From positions 74,296,417-74,360,416 of the forward strand of contig NC_134702.1 of NCBI RefSeq assembly GCF_043290135.1: a DNA stretch of 64,000 nucleotides, read 5' to 3'. The translations under genes and the position numbers were made by a program. The notes below the pieces were generated by a model. That model searched no databases, was not told the origin of the DNA, and saw only the letters and a program-made list of their open reading frames with translations. The stretch comes from Rhipicephalus microplus (lineage: Eukaryota > Arthropoda > Arachnida > Ixodida > Ixodidae). This document shows, in pieces, positions 10,807 through 23,768 of this stretch; within the stretch, counting starts at the first letter, position 1; the number at the start of each line of letters is the position of its first letter.

Positions 10807-12951
10807 ATGAAAAGGGACACCGTCTACGCGTCCTTCGCCACGGATTGTGCCGTGAGCACAGGTCGACAAGTGAACCCTGCGGCACAAGCCACCTGTCCGT
10901 ACCCTCGTGGATCATCGGCAGCGTGGTTCTCTCATCGTAAAAACGCTGTTCACGCTTCCTCGATCATGGAGCCGACAGCCCTCCTGCAGCCGGGAGCACC
11001 TGTGCCGCCATTCGGGGACGGCGTCCAGGCCTTCTCGATGGCTCCTGGGCAGGCTTGCCCCGGCCCCACCACGACAGTACATGGCCTGTCGTTGACCGGG
11101 AATGCCGTTCACGCTTCCCACTGCGACAACGTCCTGCTCAGTGCTTCATCGGCACCTCAGCCGCTCAGGGGTGCTGTTCAAGCTCCCTCGGCCGAGGGTA
11201 CCACAGCAGTGAGTACGCTGATCGGGGAACACGTCCCCACTGGCTCCGCATGTGGGCCGCCCGAGAGTGCCACCGAGCTTTCGCGCACCATTGCGCGACT
11301 CCGCCTCGAGGTCGGCGCCCTGACAGCGTCGAGTTCTGCGATATTCCCTGCTGCCTTGCCGGGACTTCACATTATCGATGAGGCGTTGGCCGCGGCCGCC
11401 TCGCAAGACCATTCAACAACTTCCCCCGAGAGCCGCAGCAAGCTCCAGTATACTCTCGCGGCTCTTTCACACCAACTTGGCTGTGTGGCGTCGCTATTTT
11501 CTGGAGCTTCGCCTGCCGTGACACCACCACCGGCTGCCTCCGAGCTACCCGAGTTTCGCGGCTTCCAGGACGATGCCGTCGATTGGGTGGCTACCATCAA
11601 TGCTCTCGGAGCTCGCAAGGGATGGAGCGACAATCAGAAGTGGTGCGTGGCCTTAGACCGCCTTCAAAATCCTGCTGCTGCGTGGCACAGGTACGAAGGC
11701 GTGCGGCAGCAGTCCTGGGCGGACTGGAGCGCCAAGCTCATTGCTGCGTTTGGAAGAATTGAGTCTGACCTCACTGCTACCTCTCATTCTACCCTCGCCA
11801 CTACCGAGCAAGGGGCTATTGAGAAGCACAACGACGAGGCAGCTGCACCCTCTGCCAACCTGCCCTACCTCGGAGATCAACCTCACGAGGCGCCGCGCCC
11901 CCCTACAGCTGTGCCGCGTGCCCCCTCCCCGGACAGCTTCCCAGAGTACCCTGCGGCAATCATCGAGACAAGCTGGACGGTGTACTCCTCCGGGCAGATC
12001 TCTGACTCCGCGTCGACACCTGACACACAATTACCCTTGACCCAACTTAGGACCGCCTATAAAGCACAGAAGCCAGTGAGCCAGCCTCCAAGCTGGTCAG
12101 CCCCAAATGGCCTGGATCCATTGACCTGCTGCGTGACGACGGCGGCTCTTTCACAACCAGCCGGAGACCAAGCACACGTCACAACGGCCAGTTTGACCCA
12201 TAGTAAGGAGCCGCACCATCCCCTGCCACCTTTGCCGTCATTGGCCGAGTGCGTGGACGCTCGTAACTTGCCAAATGCCGTCTCCCCTAACGAGCCACAA
12301 GTGCCTACTCCACCTGAGGAGGATGCCATCGAAGTCATTCCGGTGCAGTTCACGGTTGCTCCGGATGGCGAGGCAACTGGCCATGTCGACATGAACGCAC
12401 GTGACGGATTGGCAAAAACCTCCACTTCGACCAGCAGTGCATCAGCGAAGACGCTAGAGCACGACTTGCGTCGCAAGTCTACGCGCAAAGTCTACACAGC
12501 GATGTCGCTGATATCTATCGATATAGCCCATCGTACCTTCCCTCGCTCTGAACAACGCAGGCGTCCCCGCTCAGTGTGGGCCGCAGTACTGCATACTGGT
12601 GTCCCTGCAATGTCATCCAAGCAGCGAAGGGGTAGTCATCGCGATGGTCCGCCACCAATGCGATCACTCCGCACCAGCCAGTATCACCTGCTGGGTTTAC
12701 ATTCTCCAGGTGACTACATTAACTTGCCGCGCGGACGCGACCTGCAACGACCACCTCGACACAGCCAGGGTCGTCCACCAGAGTACAGGACAGTTCCACA
12801 GGACAGCTCGAGGCGTGCACATGACAGACTACCACGGCACTCCCAGTGCCGCCCTCCAGAGAAAATTGCCCTTTGCGCGCTAGCAGTCATGGCCGAGTGT
12901 AATGACGAAAACCGAAACTGGAACTCTCTCTGGCACAGACTCGCATGCTAG
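10807..12951 (+). CDS. gag-like protein of LTR retrotransposon
   Basis: A 714-codon frame, by far the longest non-repetitive one in the window. Residues about 1-150 contain degenerate repeats around a [DN]xVxAS core (DTVYASF, NAVHASS, DGVQAFS, NAVHASH, GAVQAPS). Residues about 245-320 match the Ty3/gypsy gag capsid pattern: LPEFRGFQDDAVDWVATIN, then RLQNPAAAWHRY, then SWADWSAKLIAAFGRIES. The middle is Pro/Ser/Thr-rich, and the C-terminal 130 residues are strongly basic (many Arg), a possible nucleic-acid-binding tail; no CCHC zinc knuckle is visible. The frame runs through the 3' LTR boundary and stops inside the LTR. It would build virus-like particles in the cytoplasm if expressed. The real start may lie upstream at 10602, separated by a stop and a frameshift. 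Confidence 0.75.
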   Translation: MKRDTVYASFATDCAVSTGRQVNPAAQATCPYPRGSSAAWFSHRKNAVHASSIMEPTALLQPGAPVPPFGDGVQAFSMAPGQACPGPTTTVHGLSLTGNAVHASHCDNVLLSASSAPQPLRGAVQAPSAEGTTAVSTLIGEHVPTGSACGPPESATELSRTIARLRLEVGALTASSSAIFPAALPGLHIIDEALAAAASQDHSTTSPESRSKLQYTLAALSHQLGCVASLFSGASPAVTPPPAASELPEFRGFQDDAVDWVATINALGARKGWSDNQKWCVALDRLQNPAAAWHRYEGVRQQSWADWSAKLIAAFGRIESDLTATSHSTLATTEQGAIEKHNDEAAAPSANLPYLGDQPHEAPRPPTAVPRAPSPDSFPEYPAAIIETSWTVYSSGQISDSASTPDTQLPLTQLRTAYKAQKPVSQPPSWSAPNGLDPLTCCVTTAALSQPAGDQAHVTTASLTHSKEPHHPLPPLPSLAECVDARNLPNAVSPNEPQVPTPPEEDAIEVIPVQFTVAPDGEATGHVDMNARDGLAKTSTSTSSASAKTLEHDLRRKSTRKVYTAMSLISIDIAHRTFPRSEQRRRPRSVWAAVLHTGVPAMSSKQRRGSHRDGPPPMRSLRTSQYHLLGLHSPGDYINLPRGRDLQRPPRHSQGRPPEYRTVPQDSSRRAHDRLPRHSQCRPPEKIALCALAVMAECNDENRNWNSLWHRLAC

Positions 12952-13028
12952 GAGGAAGACGAGGAAGACGAAGCAGAATAAGAACAGCCGGCCTGCAGCA
13001 AAGGCGTTGTGTCTTATTTCTCGTCGTT

Positions 13029-13031
<3 letters not shown>
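12898..13031 (+). repeat. 3' LTR of gag-only element
   Basis: TGTAATGACG to CGTCGTTACA, with canonical TG...CA ends; one base different from the 5' LTR. Confidence 0.9.

Positions 13032-13063
<32 letters not shown>
13032..13063. repeat. (AT)n microsatellite
   Basis: Sixteen AT units immediately after the 3' LTR; it is the other side of the array broken by the LTR element. Confidence 0.95.
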
Positions 13064-13065
<2 letters not shown>

Positions 13066-13096
13066 AAGCGACGAGTGTGAAACACTCGTCGCTTGG
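13064..13096. repeat. perfect hairpin, 15-bp arms, GAA loop
   Basis: CCAAGCGACGAGTGT (13064-13078), GAA, then its exact reverse complement ACACTCGTCGCTTGG (13082-13096). It lies between the (AT)n array and a tRNA-derived SINE. Confidence 0.95.
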
Positions 13097-13104
13097 GCTT
13101 ATAG

Positions 13105-13402
13105 ATGGCGCTGACTGACACTCCTACTTCTAAATTCACATATAAACCCAAAAAAGTGGATGAAGGGAAGGCCGCTGTGATGATAGCTCAGTGGTTAGAG
13201 CATCGAACGCGTTATTCGAAGGGCGTAGGTTCGATTCCTGCTCACGGCTGGTTATTTTTTCACCCACTTTTCTTTCTTCTTATTTACATTCCATTGGTTC
13301 TAATAACTTCCCCTGTACATTCCTTGGCATTACTGTCTGTTAGATCTCATTAATATTGTGTCAAAACACGGAAAAACGAGCCCTTAGGTATACACTTCTT
13401 TC

Positions 13403-13405
<3 letters not shown>
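13105..13405 (+). mobile_element. tRNA-derived SINE (second family), copy 1
   Basis: Box A TAGCTCAGTGGTTAGAGC (13187-13204) and box B GGTTCGATTCC (13229-13239) sit in a tRNA-like head of about 75 bases bounded by GCCGC and GCGGC-like ends, followed by a body with TTCACCCACTTTTCTTTCTT and GTTAGATCTCATTAATAT and an end CTTCTTTCCC that runs into (AT)n. The same sequence is found at 13471-13850 in pieces and, on the minus strand, at 46530-47092. It differs from Ruka in both head and body. Confidence 0.75.

Positions 13406-13470
<65 letters not shown>
13406..13470. repeat. (AT)n microsatellite
   Basis: Perfect AT array of about 32 units between oppositely oriented SINE pieces. Confidence 0.95.
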
Positions 13471-13474
<4 letters not shown>

Positions 13475-13590
13475 TCTGACAATAATGGCAAGGAAAGTAT
13501 AGGGGAAGTTACTAGACCGAATTGTTAAGTAAATGTCAAGAAAGCAAAGTGGGTGAAAAGGTAACTTGCCGTTGGCGGGAACCGAACCTG
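13471..13590 (-). mobile_element. second-family SINE, body and box B, inverted
   Basis: Reverse complement of the body of the 13105-13405 copy (GAGATCTGACAATAATGGCA, AAAGTGGGTGAAAAGGTAA), ending with the box B complement GGGAACCGAACC. With the first copy it makes an inverted repeat around the (AT)n array. Confidence 0.7.
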
Positions 13591-13850
13591 CTGCCAGCTC
13601 GCAGTAAGTTCACTTGCTGCGTGACGCCAAGCAGGCTCATAAAGACTGTGCTACACTCGCCGCCATGGCTACTGGTAGCGCTGAATGACACTCCCACGTT
13701 TAAGTTCACGTATATAACCAATAAAGTGGCTGCGAGGATAGCCGCCATGGTAGCTCAGTGGTAAAACATCTAACGCATTATTCGAAGGTCACAGGTCCGG
13801 TTCTTGCCCACGACAAGTCCTTTCCACTCACTTTTCTTGGAATATCAGCA
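13590..13850 (+). mobile_element. second-family SINE, 5' extension and head
   Basis: Contains TAAGTTCAC and GTGACGCC as in the minus-strand copy at 46800-46860, then CATGGCTACTGGTAGCGCTGA, then a decayed tRNA-like head (TGGTAGCTCAGTGGTAAAAC with box-B-like GGTCCGGTTC) and the body start TTTCCACTCACTTTTCTT. Confidence 0.6.
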
Positions 13851-14761
13851 AAGGGGGCAATGTCGGAAAATTTTCACTATGTTGTAACATAGCCTTGTAT
13901 TATTTAAATTCTTCCGTAGGAACATAATTGAATAATTACTGTTGTGATGGAAAACTACATTTGTTCATTTCACCAGCGTGCAGCCAAGAGTGACCATTGT
14001 CCAAAGTGGGGGGGGGGGAGGAGCTGAGCCCCCCCCCTGTCTTCTCTCAACGGGGGCTCGCGCCCCCTTTGCACCCTCGGCTGGTACGGCTATGCAGTAA
14101 ATCGTCACTATTTATTAATTTAGAGACTAATAGGAATATAAATGGTACGCCGATGTGTTATCCTTCTTTATTTGCGTTTTCAAAGGTGGCGTGGCTTTTG
14201 AAAAAAAGAAGTGTTCGGAAGTGTACTACACACTAAATCACGTGAAGGCTGAAGCCTATACTGCACTCTTATTAATGCACTAATTTATGCAACACAGGAC
14301 CAATCTGTTTGCAAGATATAACGAACAAGCCTTATAGTGTTAAAAAAAAATCACATTAGACACCGTGAAGCTCTCAGTCAACGGCACTGTTCCTACTCAG
14401 CTTAATCTGTCTGCACCTCATGTGGTGTTACACAAGCTCCGAGATCAGCGAATCATTTACAAAGCGAAGATGCCATACGACGACATGATAATAAGTCATG
14501 ATTACGTCATAAATCATTGGTCTCTGATGCCATAATGAGCTCTCAGTAGGACGGCGTCAGTGACGAGGTAATTCGGGTTTCGTACCACTTCATTCGCCAG
14601 CTATACTTCGCTCACGGGGCAGCTAAGCGAGCCACTGAAGACTTTGGCCTCAACGTGCGCAAGCCTGGCTGCGAACATTTTGTACGGACAGCGCCTTCGC
14701 GGGAAACGCCGGTGTCCTAACAGTCCCGTAAGCGTATAGCAAGGCACTATAATTTGCACCT
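13851..14761. other. intergenic DNA with a GC-rich repeat-like patch
   Basis: Around 14008-14075 there are poly-G and poly-C runs arranged as a rough inverted repeat (GGGGGGGGGAGGAGC, GAGCCCCCCCCC). Nothing else recognised. Confidence 0.4.
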
Positions 14762-14998
14762 AACCCGTCGAGGTGGTCGGATGGTTACCGTGCTGGACTA
14801 CTAACCCTCGGGTCGCGGGATGGAGTCCCAGCCGTGGCTGTCACGTTTCGATGGAAAGGATATGCTACAGAGGCCCGTGTGCTGAGTTTAAGGCCCCCGT
14901 TAAAAAGCCCCTTGCCGTAGAAATTGCCGGAGCCTTATACTGTGCCTCTCCTAATCACATCGTGGTAGTTGAGCTTAAAACTCATGCAGTTATTATAG
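14762..14998 (+). mobile_element. diverged Ruka-type SINE
   Basis: Decayed tRNA head (GAGGTGGTCGGATGGTTACC as box A region, GGGATGGAGTCCC for box B) followed by recognisable body (GAGGCCCGTGTGCTGAGTTT, CCTAATCACATCGTGGTAGT). Many substitutions and small deletions; an old copy. Confidence 0.65.
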
Positions 14999-15603
14999 TT
15001 TGCATTGCACCTTTATAATATTCGTACAGGTGAGTAGTGTCATCTGCATTGTCCTTTCGCGTACGAAAGAAACAAAAAAATCAAACCAAGAAAGAAGCCA
15101 ACGGATGCACCGCAGTCACCGAATCGCTACAGATATTTTCCAGCGACTGTACAAGCCAAAAAGGTCTGCTCACCTAGCATTTACCGTGTATACCAGTTTA
15201 CCTTGGAGCAAGAAAAAGCGCAATTGCGCGTATGACGAAACCCTACATGCCACGCAGCATCGCATGAGGTAATTAGGATTGCGCGCATAACTGCTTGCAT
15301 ACGTGTCCCAGCGGAAAGCGCGCATGCAAACACGTACGCAAACAGTGTAATCCGACACGCTCGGCACAGGCGTTAGCGGAATTGCACCGATTTGGCGCAC
15401 GAGAAAATGTTTACAAGCTCGAAAGATTAAGCGCAGCAACTTCATTATTACAATCTTTTTTTCTAGGAGATTATCCTACGTAACCGGATTTCGCCACGAA
15501 ATTGCAGTCTCCGATATGTTATAGCCATCTCTATGCAAACCATGTTTCTCAGACACAATTTCCTAGCAAAGTCACTTGTTTCATGATTAGACAATGTTGA
15601 TAT
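14999..15603. other. intergenic DNA, nothing recognised
   Basis: No repeat or protein motif recognised. Confidence 0.4.
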
Positions 15604-15783
15604 AATTGATTGATATGTTGGGTTTAACGTCCCAAAACCACCATATGATTATGAAAGACGCCGTATAGTGGAGGGCTCCGGAAATTTCGACCACCTGGGG
15701 TTCTTCAACGTGCACCCAAATCTGAGCACACGGGCCTACAACATTTCCGCCTTCATCGGAAATGCAGCCACCGCAGCCGGGAT
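15604..15783 (-). mobile_element. Ruka-type SINE, 5'-truncated
   Basis: On the + strand it starts ATTGATTGATATGTTGGGTT (the complement of the SINE tail) and ends GCAGCCACCGCAGCCGGGAT, so the body and the end of the head are present but boxes A and B are missing. It is little diverged. Confidence 0.85.
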
Positions 15784-16050
15784 GTTGTTGTTGATGACGA
15801 TGAAGATTGTACGACGACTTCTAATCATTTATTGAATACATATAATACTATTCATAATTATAATTATAAACTTGCTTGTCACTGTTGTGAAACCTGTTCA
15901 CTCAGCCATTTCATTTGGCTTCGACCAGCCCGATCCAGTGTGCATCAGGGGCGAAAGATGGCAATAGTTGTTATTTAGGTTATTGCTCTTATAATTAAAA
16001 TTATTACAACCAAACATAACTGTAAATCACTACATGAAGACACACACGAC

Positions 16051-16365
16051 GCCATCTCGAAGGTACTGTGGTTAGGGTATACTCGGGGTGCTGACCGGAA
16101 GGTCACGGTTCGATCCCGGAAGCTCCGATTCGCATTTCAGTTTCACTTCCAGTTTATTGTTATTTCAAAATTACAAAAATTCATGGTCAGTGGTATGCGG
16201 ACGAGGGTGCCAAAATTAATCGACTGTAGTGGGACCGATGCATGTTAAATGGCCAGTGTGCTGGTGTTTGGGTGCACATTAAAGAACACCAGATGTTCGA
16301 TTTTACGTGGGGCCCTTCACCAAGGCATCTCTCACAGTCACATCGTGACTCTGGCCCACGACACC
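16051..16365 (+). mobile_element. diverged Ruka-type SINE with internal insertion
   Basis: tRNA-like head with box B GGTTCGATCCC (16108-16118), then about 90 unrelated bases, then decayed body (GTGTTTGGGTGCACATTAAA, CTCTCACAGTCACATCGTGA). Confidence 0.6.
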
Positions 16366-16670
16366 CCGAAACCTATTATTCGAGACGAATGGAAGCCGCT
16401 CAAAGTCGCAGTATCGTGAAAATCCATACGGCCACCACTTCAGTAGGACACCGCAACGAAGTGACCTTCGCATATGTGTGCCCTCCCGAGCAGAGAGAAG
16501 AACACGTGTATGAGAGCAACGAAGCTGTGTGTAAGTGACTCGTCGCAGCCTTCGGAGGCGTTGAGCGTCCGTTTGGTACTGATCACAGTTACGATGATAA
16601 ACTGCGGACGCCGTATGCGCGTTTTCAGCGAAGCCCTGGCCATATGCTTAAACAGCCTGGCTCCAAGCGC
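16366..16670. other. unassigned DNA before the LINE fragment
   Basis: Nothing recognised. Confidence 0.4.
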
Positions 16671-16700
16671 CCCCCCCCCCCACACACACACACACACACA
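16671..16700 (+). repeat. poly-C followed by (CA)n
   Basis: Eleven or so C followed by about ten CA units. Confidence 0.9.
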
Positions 16701-17548
16701 AAGCAGGGAGACACGATCTCTCCAATGCTACCATCACGCGTTTGCAGGAGGTTTTTAGGGCCCTAGATTAGGAAGAGTTGGGGATAAGAGTTAATGAAGA
16801 GTATCCCGGTAACCTGCGATTCGCTTATGACGTTGTCTGGGTGAGTGATTCGGGGGACGAATTACAGCTCATGATTACTGAACTCGTAACGGAAAGCAGA
16901 AGAGTACGTCTGAAAATAAATATGCAGAAAACTACAGCAATGTTCAACAGTTTCGACAGGGGTCAGCACTTCGCGATATGTGGAGAGACTTTGAAAGTTG
17001 TAAAGGAGTATGTCTAGTAAAGATAGATAGTAACCGTGGAGCCGCACCATCAGAGTAAGATACCTAATAAAGACGGGGTGGATCACATTCAGAAAGCATT
17101 CTCAAATCATAAATGGCAATCTGCCACTAACCCTCAAGAGAAAGGTATATAACAGCTGTATCTTGCCGGTACTTAGCTACGGAGCAGAAAGCTGGAGGCT
17201 TACAAAGAGAGTTGAGCTTAAATTGAGGACGACGTAGCGAGCGATGGAAAGGAAAATGATAGGTGCAACCTTAAGAGACAACAAGAGAGCAGCGTGGGTC
17301 AGTGAACAAACCGGGGTTAAGGATATCATAGTTGAAATTAAGAAGAAATTGACATGGGCTGGACGCGTTGCACGTAGGCAGGATAATCGCCAGCCATAAA
17401 GCGCAACTTTACGAAGGGGAGACAGAAAGTTGAGTGGACTGATTAAGATTAAACAGTACGCAGGTATAATGTATCAGCAGAGCACAAGATGGGGTTGATA
17501 GGCGGATCATGGAAGAGGCCTTTGTCTTGCATTGGGCGTAGTCAGGCT
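16701..17548 (+). pseudogene. RTE-type LINE, 3' part of reverse transcriptase ORF
   Basis: Translation of 16778-17017 gives the palm region of a non-LTR reverse transcriptase: GNLRFAYDVVWVSDSGDELQ, then SRRVRLKINMQKT. In active relatives the motif is FADD; here it reads FAYD, so the first catalytic aspartate is lost. Downstream, pieces of the thumb and C-terminal region remain in shifting frames with stops (for example around 17155-17230). The upstream sequence 16701-16777 also reads like the RT motif with GD and SP residues, in another frame. The element ends in a (TTA)n tail typical of simple-repeat LINE tails. It is a dead, 5'-truncated copy; clade assignment to RTE is by motif pattern only. 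Confidence 0.75.
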
Positions 17549-18626
<1,078 letters not shown>

Positions 18627-18740
18627 TGGAAGCTTGGGCTAGTTGGTGCGTAGTCATATTTGCAAGTTTTTTTTTTTCAGCGCGAGAACATAAGAAAAAG
18701 GGACAGAGTAGACAGAAAGAGCGTGCATTTGCCATGGCTG
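18627..18740 (+). repeat. fold-back family copy, head preserved
   Basis: Head GAAGCTTGGGCTAGTTGGTG (18629-18648), then CAGCGCGAGAACATAAG, which resembles the arm of the 29.8-kb copy. The second arm is weak, so this is assigned mainly by the head. Confidence 0.5.
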
Positions 18741-20332
18741 TCGGCAAGTTTAAGGAAAGTTGCACAAATGTGTGTTGCTCAATTCTGCTTTCGTTTCTTG
18801 GTTAAGACGCTAGAACATTCGCACCCTCGTCGAAGCCTTGTCGAGTGTCCACGTTTACGGCGAAAAAGTGCGCTTGAAGTCTTTGTATGTGGGGTAACAT
18901 ATTTCGACAATAGCAACAACTCGAGACTAGACCCTTTGACACCAAAGAGAGTCGCAGTTATACGGCAGCCAATTTTACTGTCAAGCCATAATGTCGCTTT
19001 AGATTTTCACGCTTTTAAAGGCTAATACACAATGCTATCCCGATTTCAAAGAAATGAAAATAATCTTCTGGTGTCTTCCAACAACTGTTCGTAAGAAGGG
19101 ACAGGGACACAAGCCGGTCATTCGTGGTCGGCTGCTTGCTTGAAAAAAATCGCACACATGTCCCCGTAAAATGTACCCTGAGTAGTATGCCAAGCAGCCG
19201 TGGGTCGACTTAAAAATCAGTAAAGAGGTGCTCTTCATTCGTCACCGTAGACGTACATGCATTGCGCACATAACCAGTTTGCGAGCCTCCCCTCCGCCAC
19301 ACTCGTGCACATGTCGACATTCATACTGCTACGCTGTGATTGTGAGAGAGAGGAGAAAACATTTTTATTACACATGTAGAGCAGTGCAACGCCGCTAGCG
19401 GTCTCCACTCATACCAGAGCACGCACCGAAGTGGAGCAAGAGCTCTACCGCAGAGCCATCTAGTGAGCGTTCCGAGTACTATCGTGGCTACGACGACGGA
19501 CAAGAGACAGGCACCGACCTTAAGCTGCTTCGCATCTAAAATTCGTTCTAGAATGTTCTAACCTTATTAAAATGTGCTGATGAAAATGTGCAGGTGAAAC
19601 TTACATATCCACGGCGTCAAGGGTACATCCTTCACGCGCTTGCTGAGTATTTAGTAACTGGTCTTTTAGAGCTACAAAACGGTGGCTGCCACTCGAACAG
19701 CGTATGCTTCCGTCCGCAAGTGCAGTTCATATTATACACAGTCGAACTATAGAGAAACATACGTAAAGAGCGGACACTACTATATAGAGCCCTGCAGCCA
19801 AAGTACTGCGCTGCTTTCAACGCCACAAAACAAATTTGTTTCTTTCCGATGCTGGGATCTGAAGCCGTACCTCATGCTCTAAGAGCGAGTGTCTTCGCCA
19901 CTAGGCAACACACCCATGCTTCGGCAAAGGAAATACTTGTATATCTCAACCACGTGTATGTGTATCTTTTATCCAAAACAAATGCAGAAATACAGCCCCT
20001 TTTTAGTCAGACCTCACTGATTTTTGCGGTAGCGCATTAAAAGTCATCAGCAGGACACTATGTAGAGCCGACATGGAGAATGGCACAAAACAATGAAATT
20101 TTTTTTCTGAAGAAATTTCGATACCAAACTTGGGTCTCAGTGATCCTCCTGAGGCGGCTATTGCATCAGTTGGCTAATGAGCAGAATGGAGCCTCAGTAT
20201 GCCATCTAGCAGTTGTCCAGACTCCTTGCTCGGCCACGTCGGCTAACAAATTTCTGAGGATTCCTTGCCTTTTCCTCCATTTGAAATACAGGCCTACGGG
20301 ACGGCTTTATGCTCTCCCGTATTAGAGTACCT
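18741..20332. other. intergenic DNA, nothing firm
   Basis: The stretch at about 19346-19370 (GAGGAGAAAACATTTTTATT) resembles the 3' end of the I/R1-type LINE at 41690 (GAGGAATAAACGTTTATTTT), but the match is too short to call. Confidence 0.35.
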
Positions 20333-20450
20333 AGTACTCTAAATCGTTAACCACTTTTTTCTAAACACACGTCGACACGCTCCTGTACCAGCGCTATCCA
20401 AGGAATAGTACCAAGTACTCAAAATCGTTAATCACTTTTTCTAAACACAC
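20333..20450 (+). repeat. tandem pair of a 37-bp dispersed motif
   Basis: AGTACTCTAAATCGTTAACC...TTTTCTAAACACAC (20333-20370) is repeated at 20414-20450 with few changes, and a third copy lies at 35798-35834. Family unknown. Confidence 0.8.
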
Positions 20451-23514
<3,064 letters not shown>

Positions 23515-23621
23515 GTGCATACAATACAAGACTAAACCACTTTTTTTTTTCTTAGGAGGCACATTTTTGCTTTGTTGCATTCATTTTTGTGGAAACCTGT
23601 TTCAATGAGGCTTAGTAAATT

Positions 23622-23756
23622 GAAGCTTTGGGCTAGTTGGTTTTGCATGATGAAGTACCAACAGCGCGATATTCTACACAGTGACACTAAACAAGAGACA
23701 CAAAAAAACGCCGTCTGTGTCTCCTTTTGTGTCCCGGGGTATAATATCGCACTGTT
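23622..23756 (+). repeat. fold-back family copy with long arms
   Basis: Head GAAGCTTTGGGCTAGTTGG (23622-23640), left arm AACAGCGCGATATTCTACAC (23660 on) and right arm whose complement begins AACAGTGCGATATTATACCC (right end 23756). The arms are about 40 bases with a few mismatches and a loop near 23702-23716. Confidence 0.75.
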
Positions 23757-23768
23757 CGTATTTCAATA

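Noticed and set aside
13064..13096. Hairpin as a bacterial-type terminator
   Set aside because: The window is eukaryotic and no T-tract follows the stem.
13171..13250. Possible functional tRNA gene
   Set aside because: Boxes A and B are good, but the same unit with its 3' body recurs elsewhere, so it is a SINE head. The same reasoning applies to all tRNA-like heads in the window; none shows a fully paired cloverleaf with a clear anticodon.
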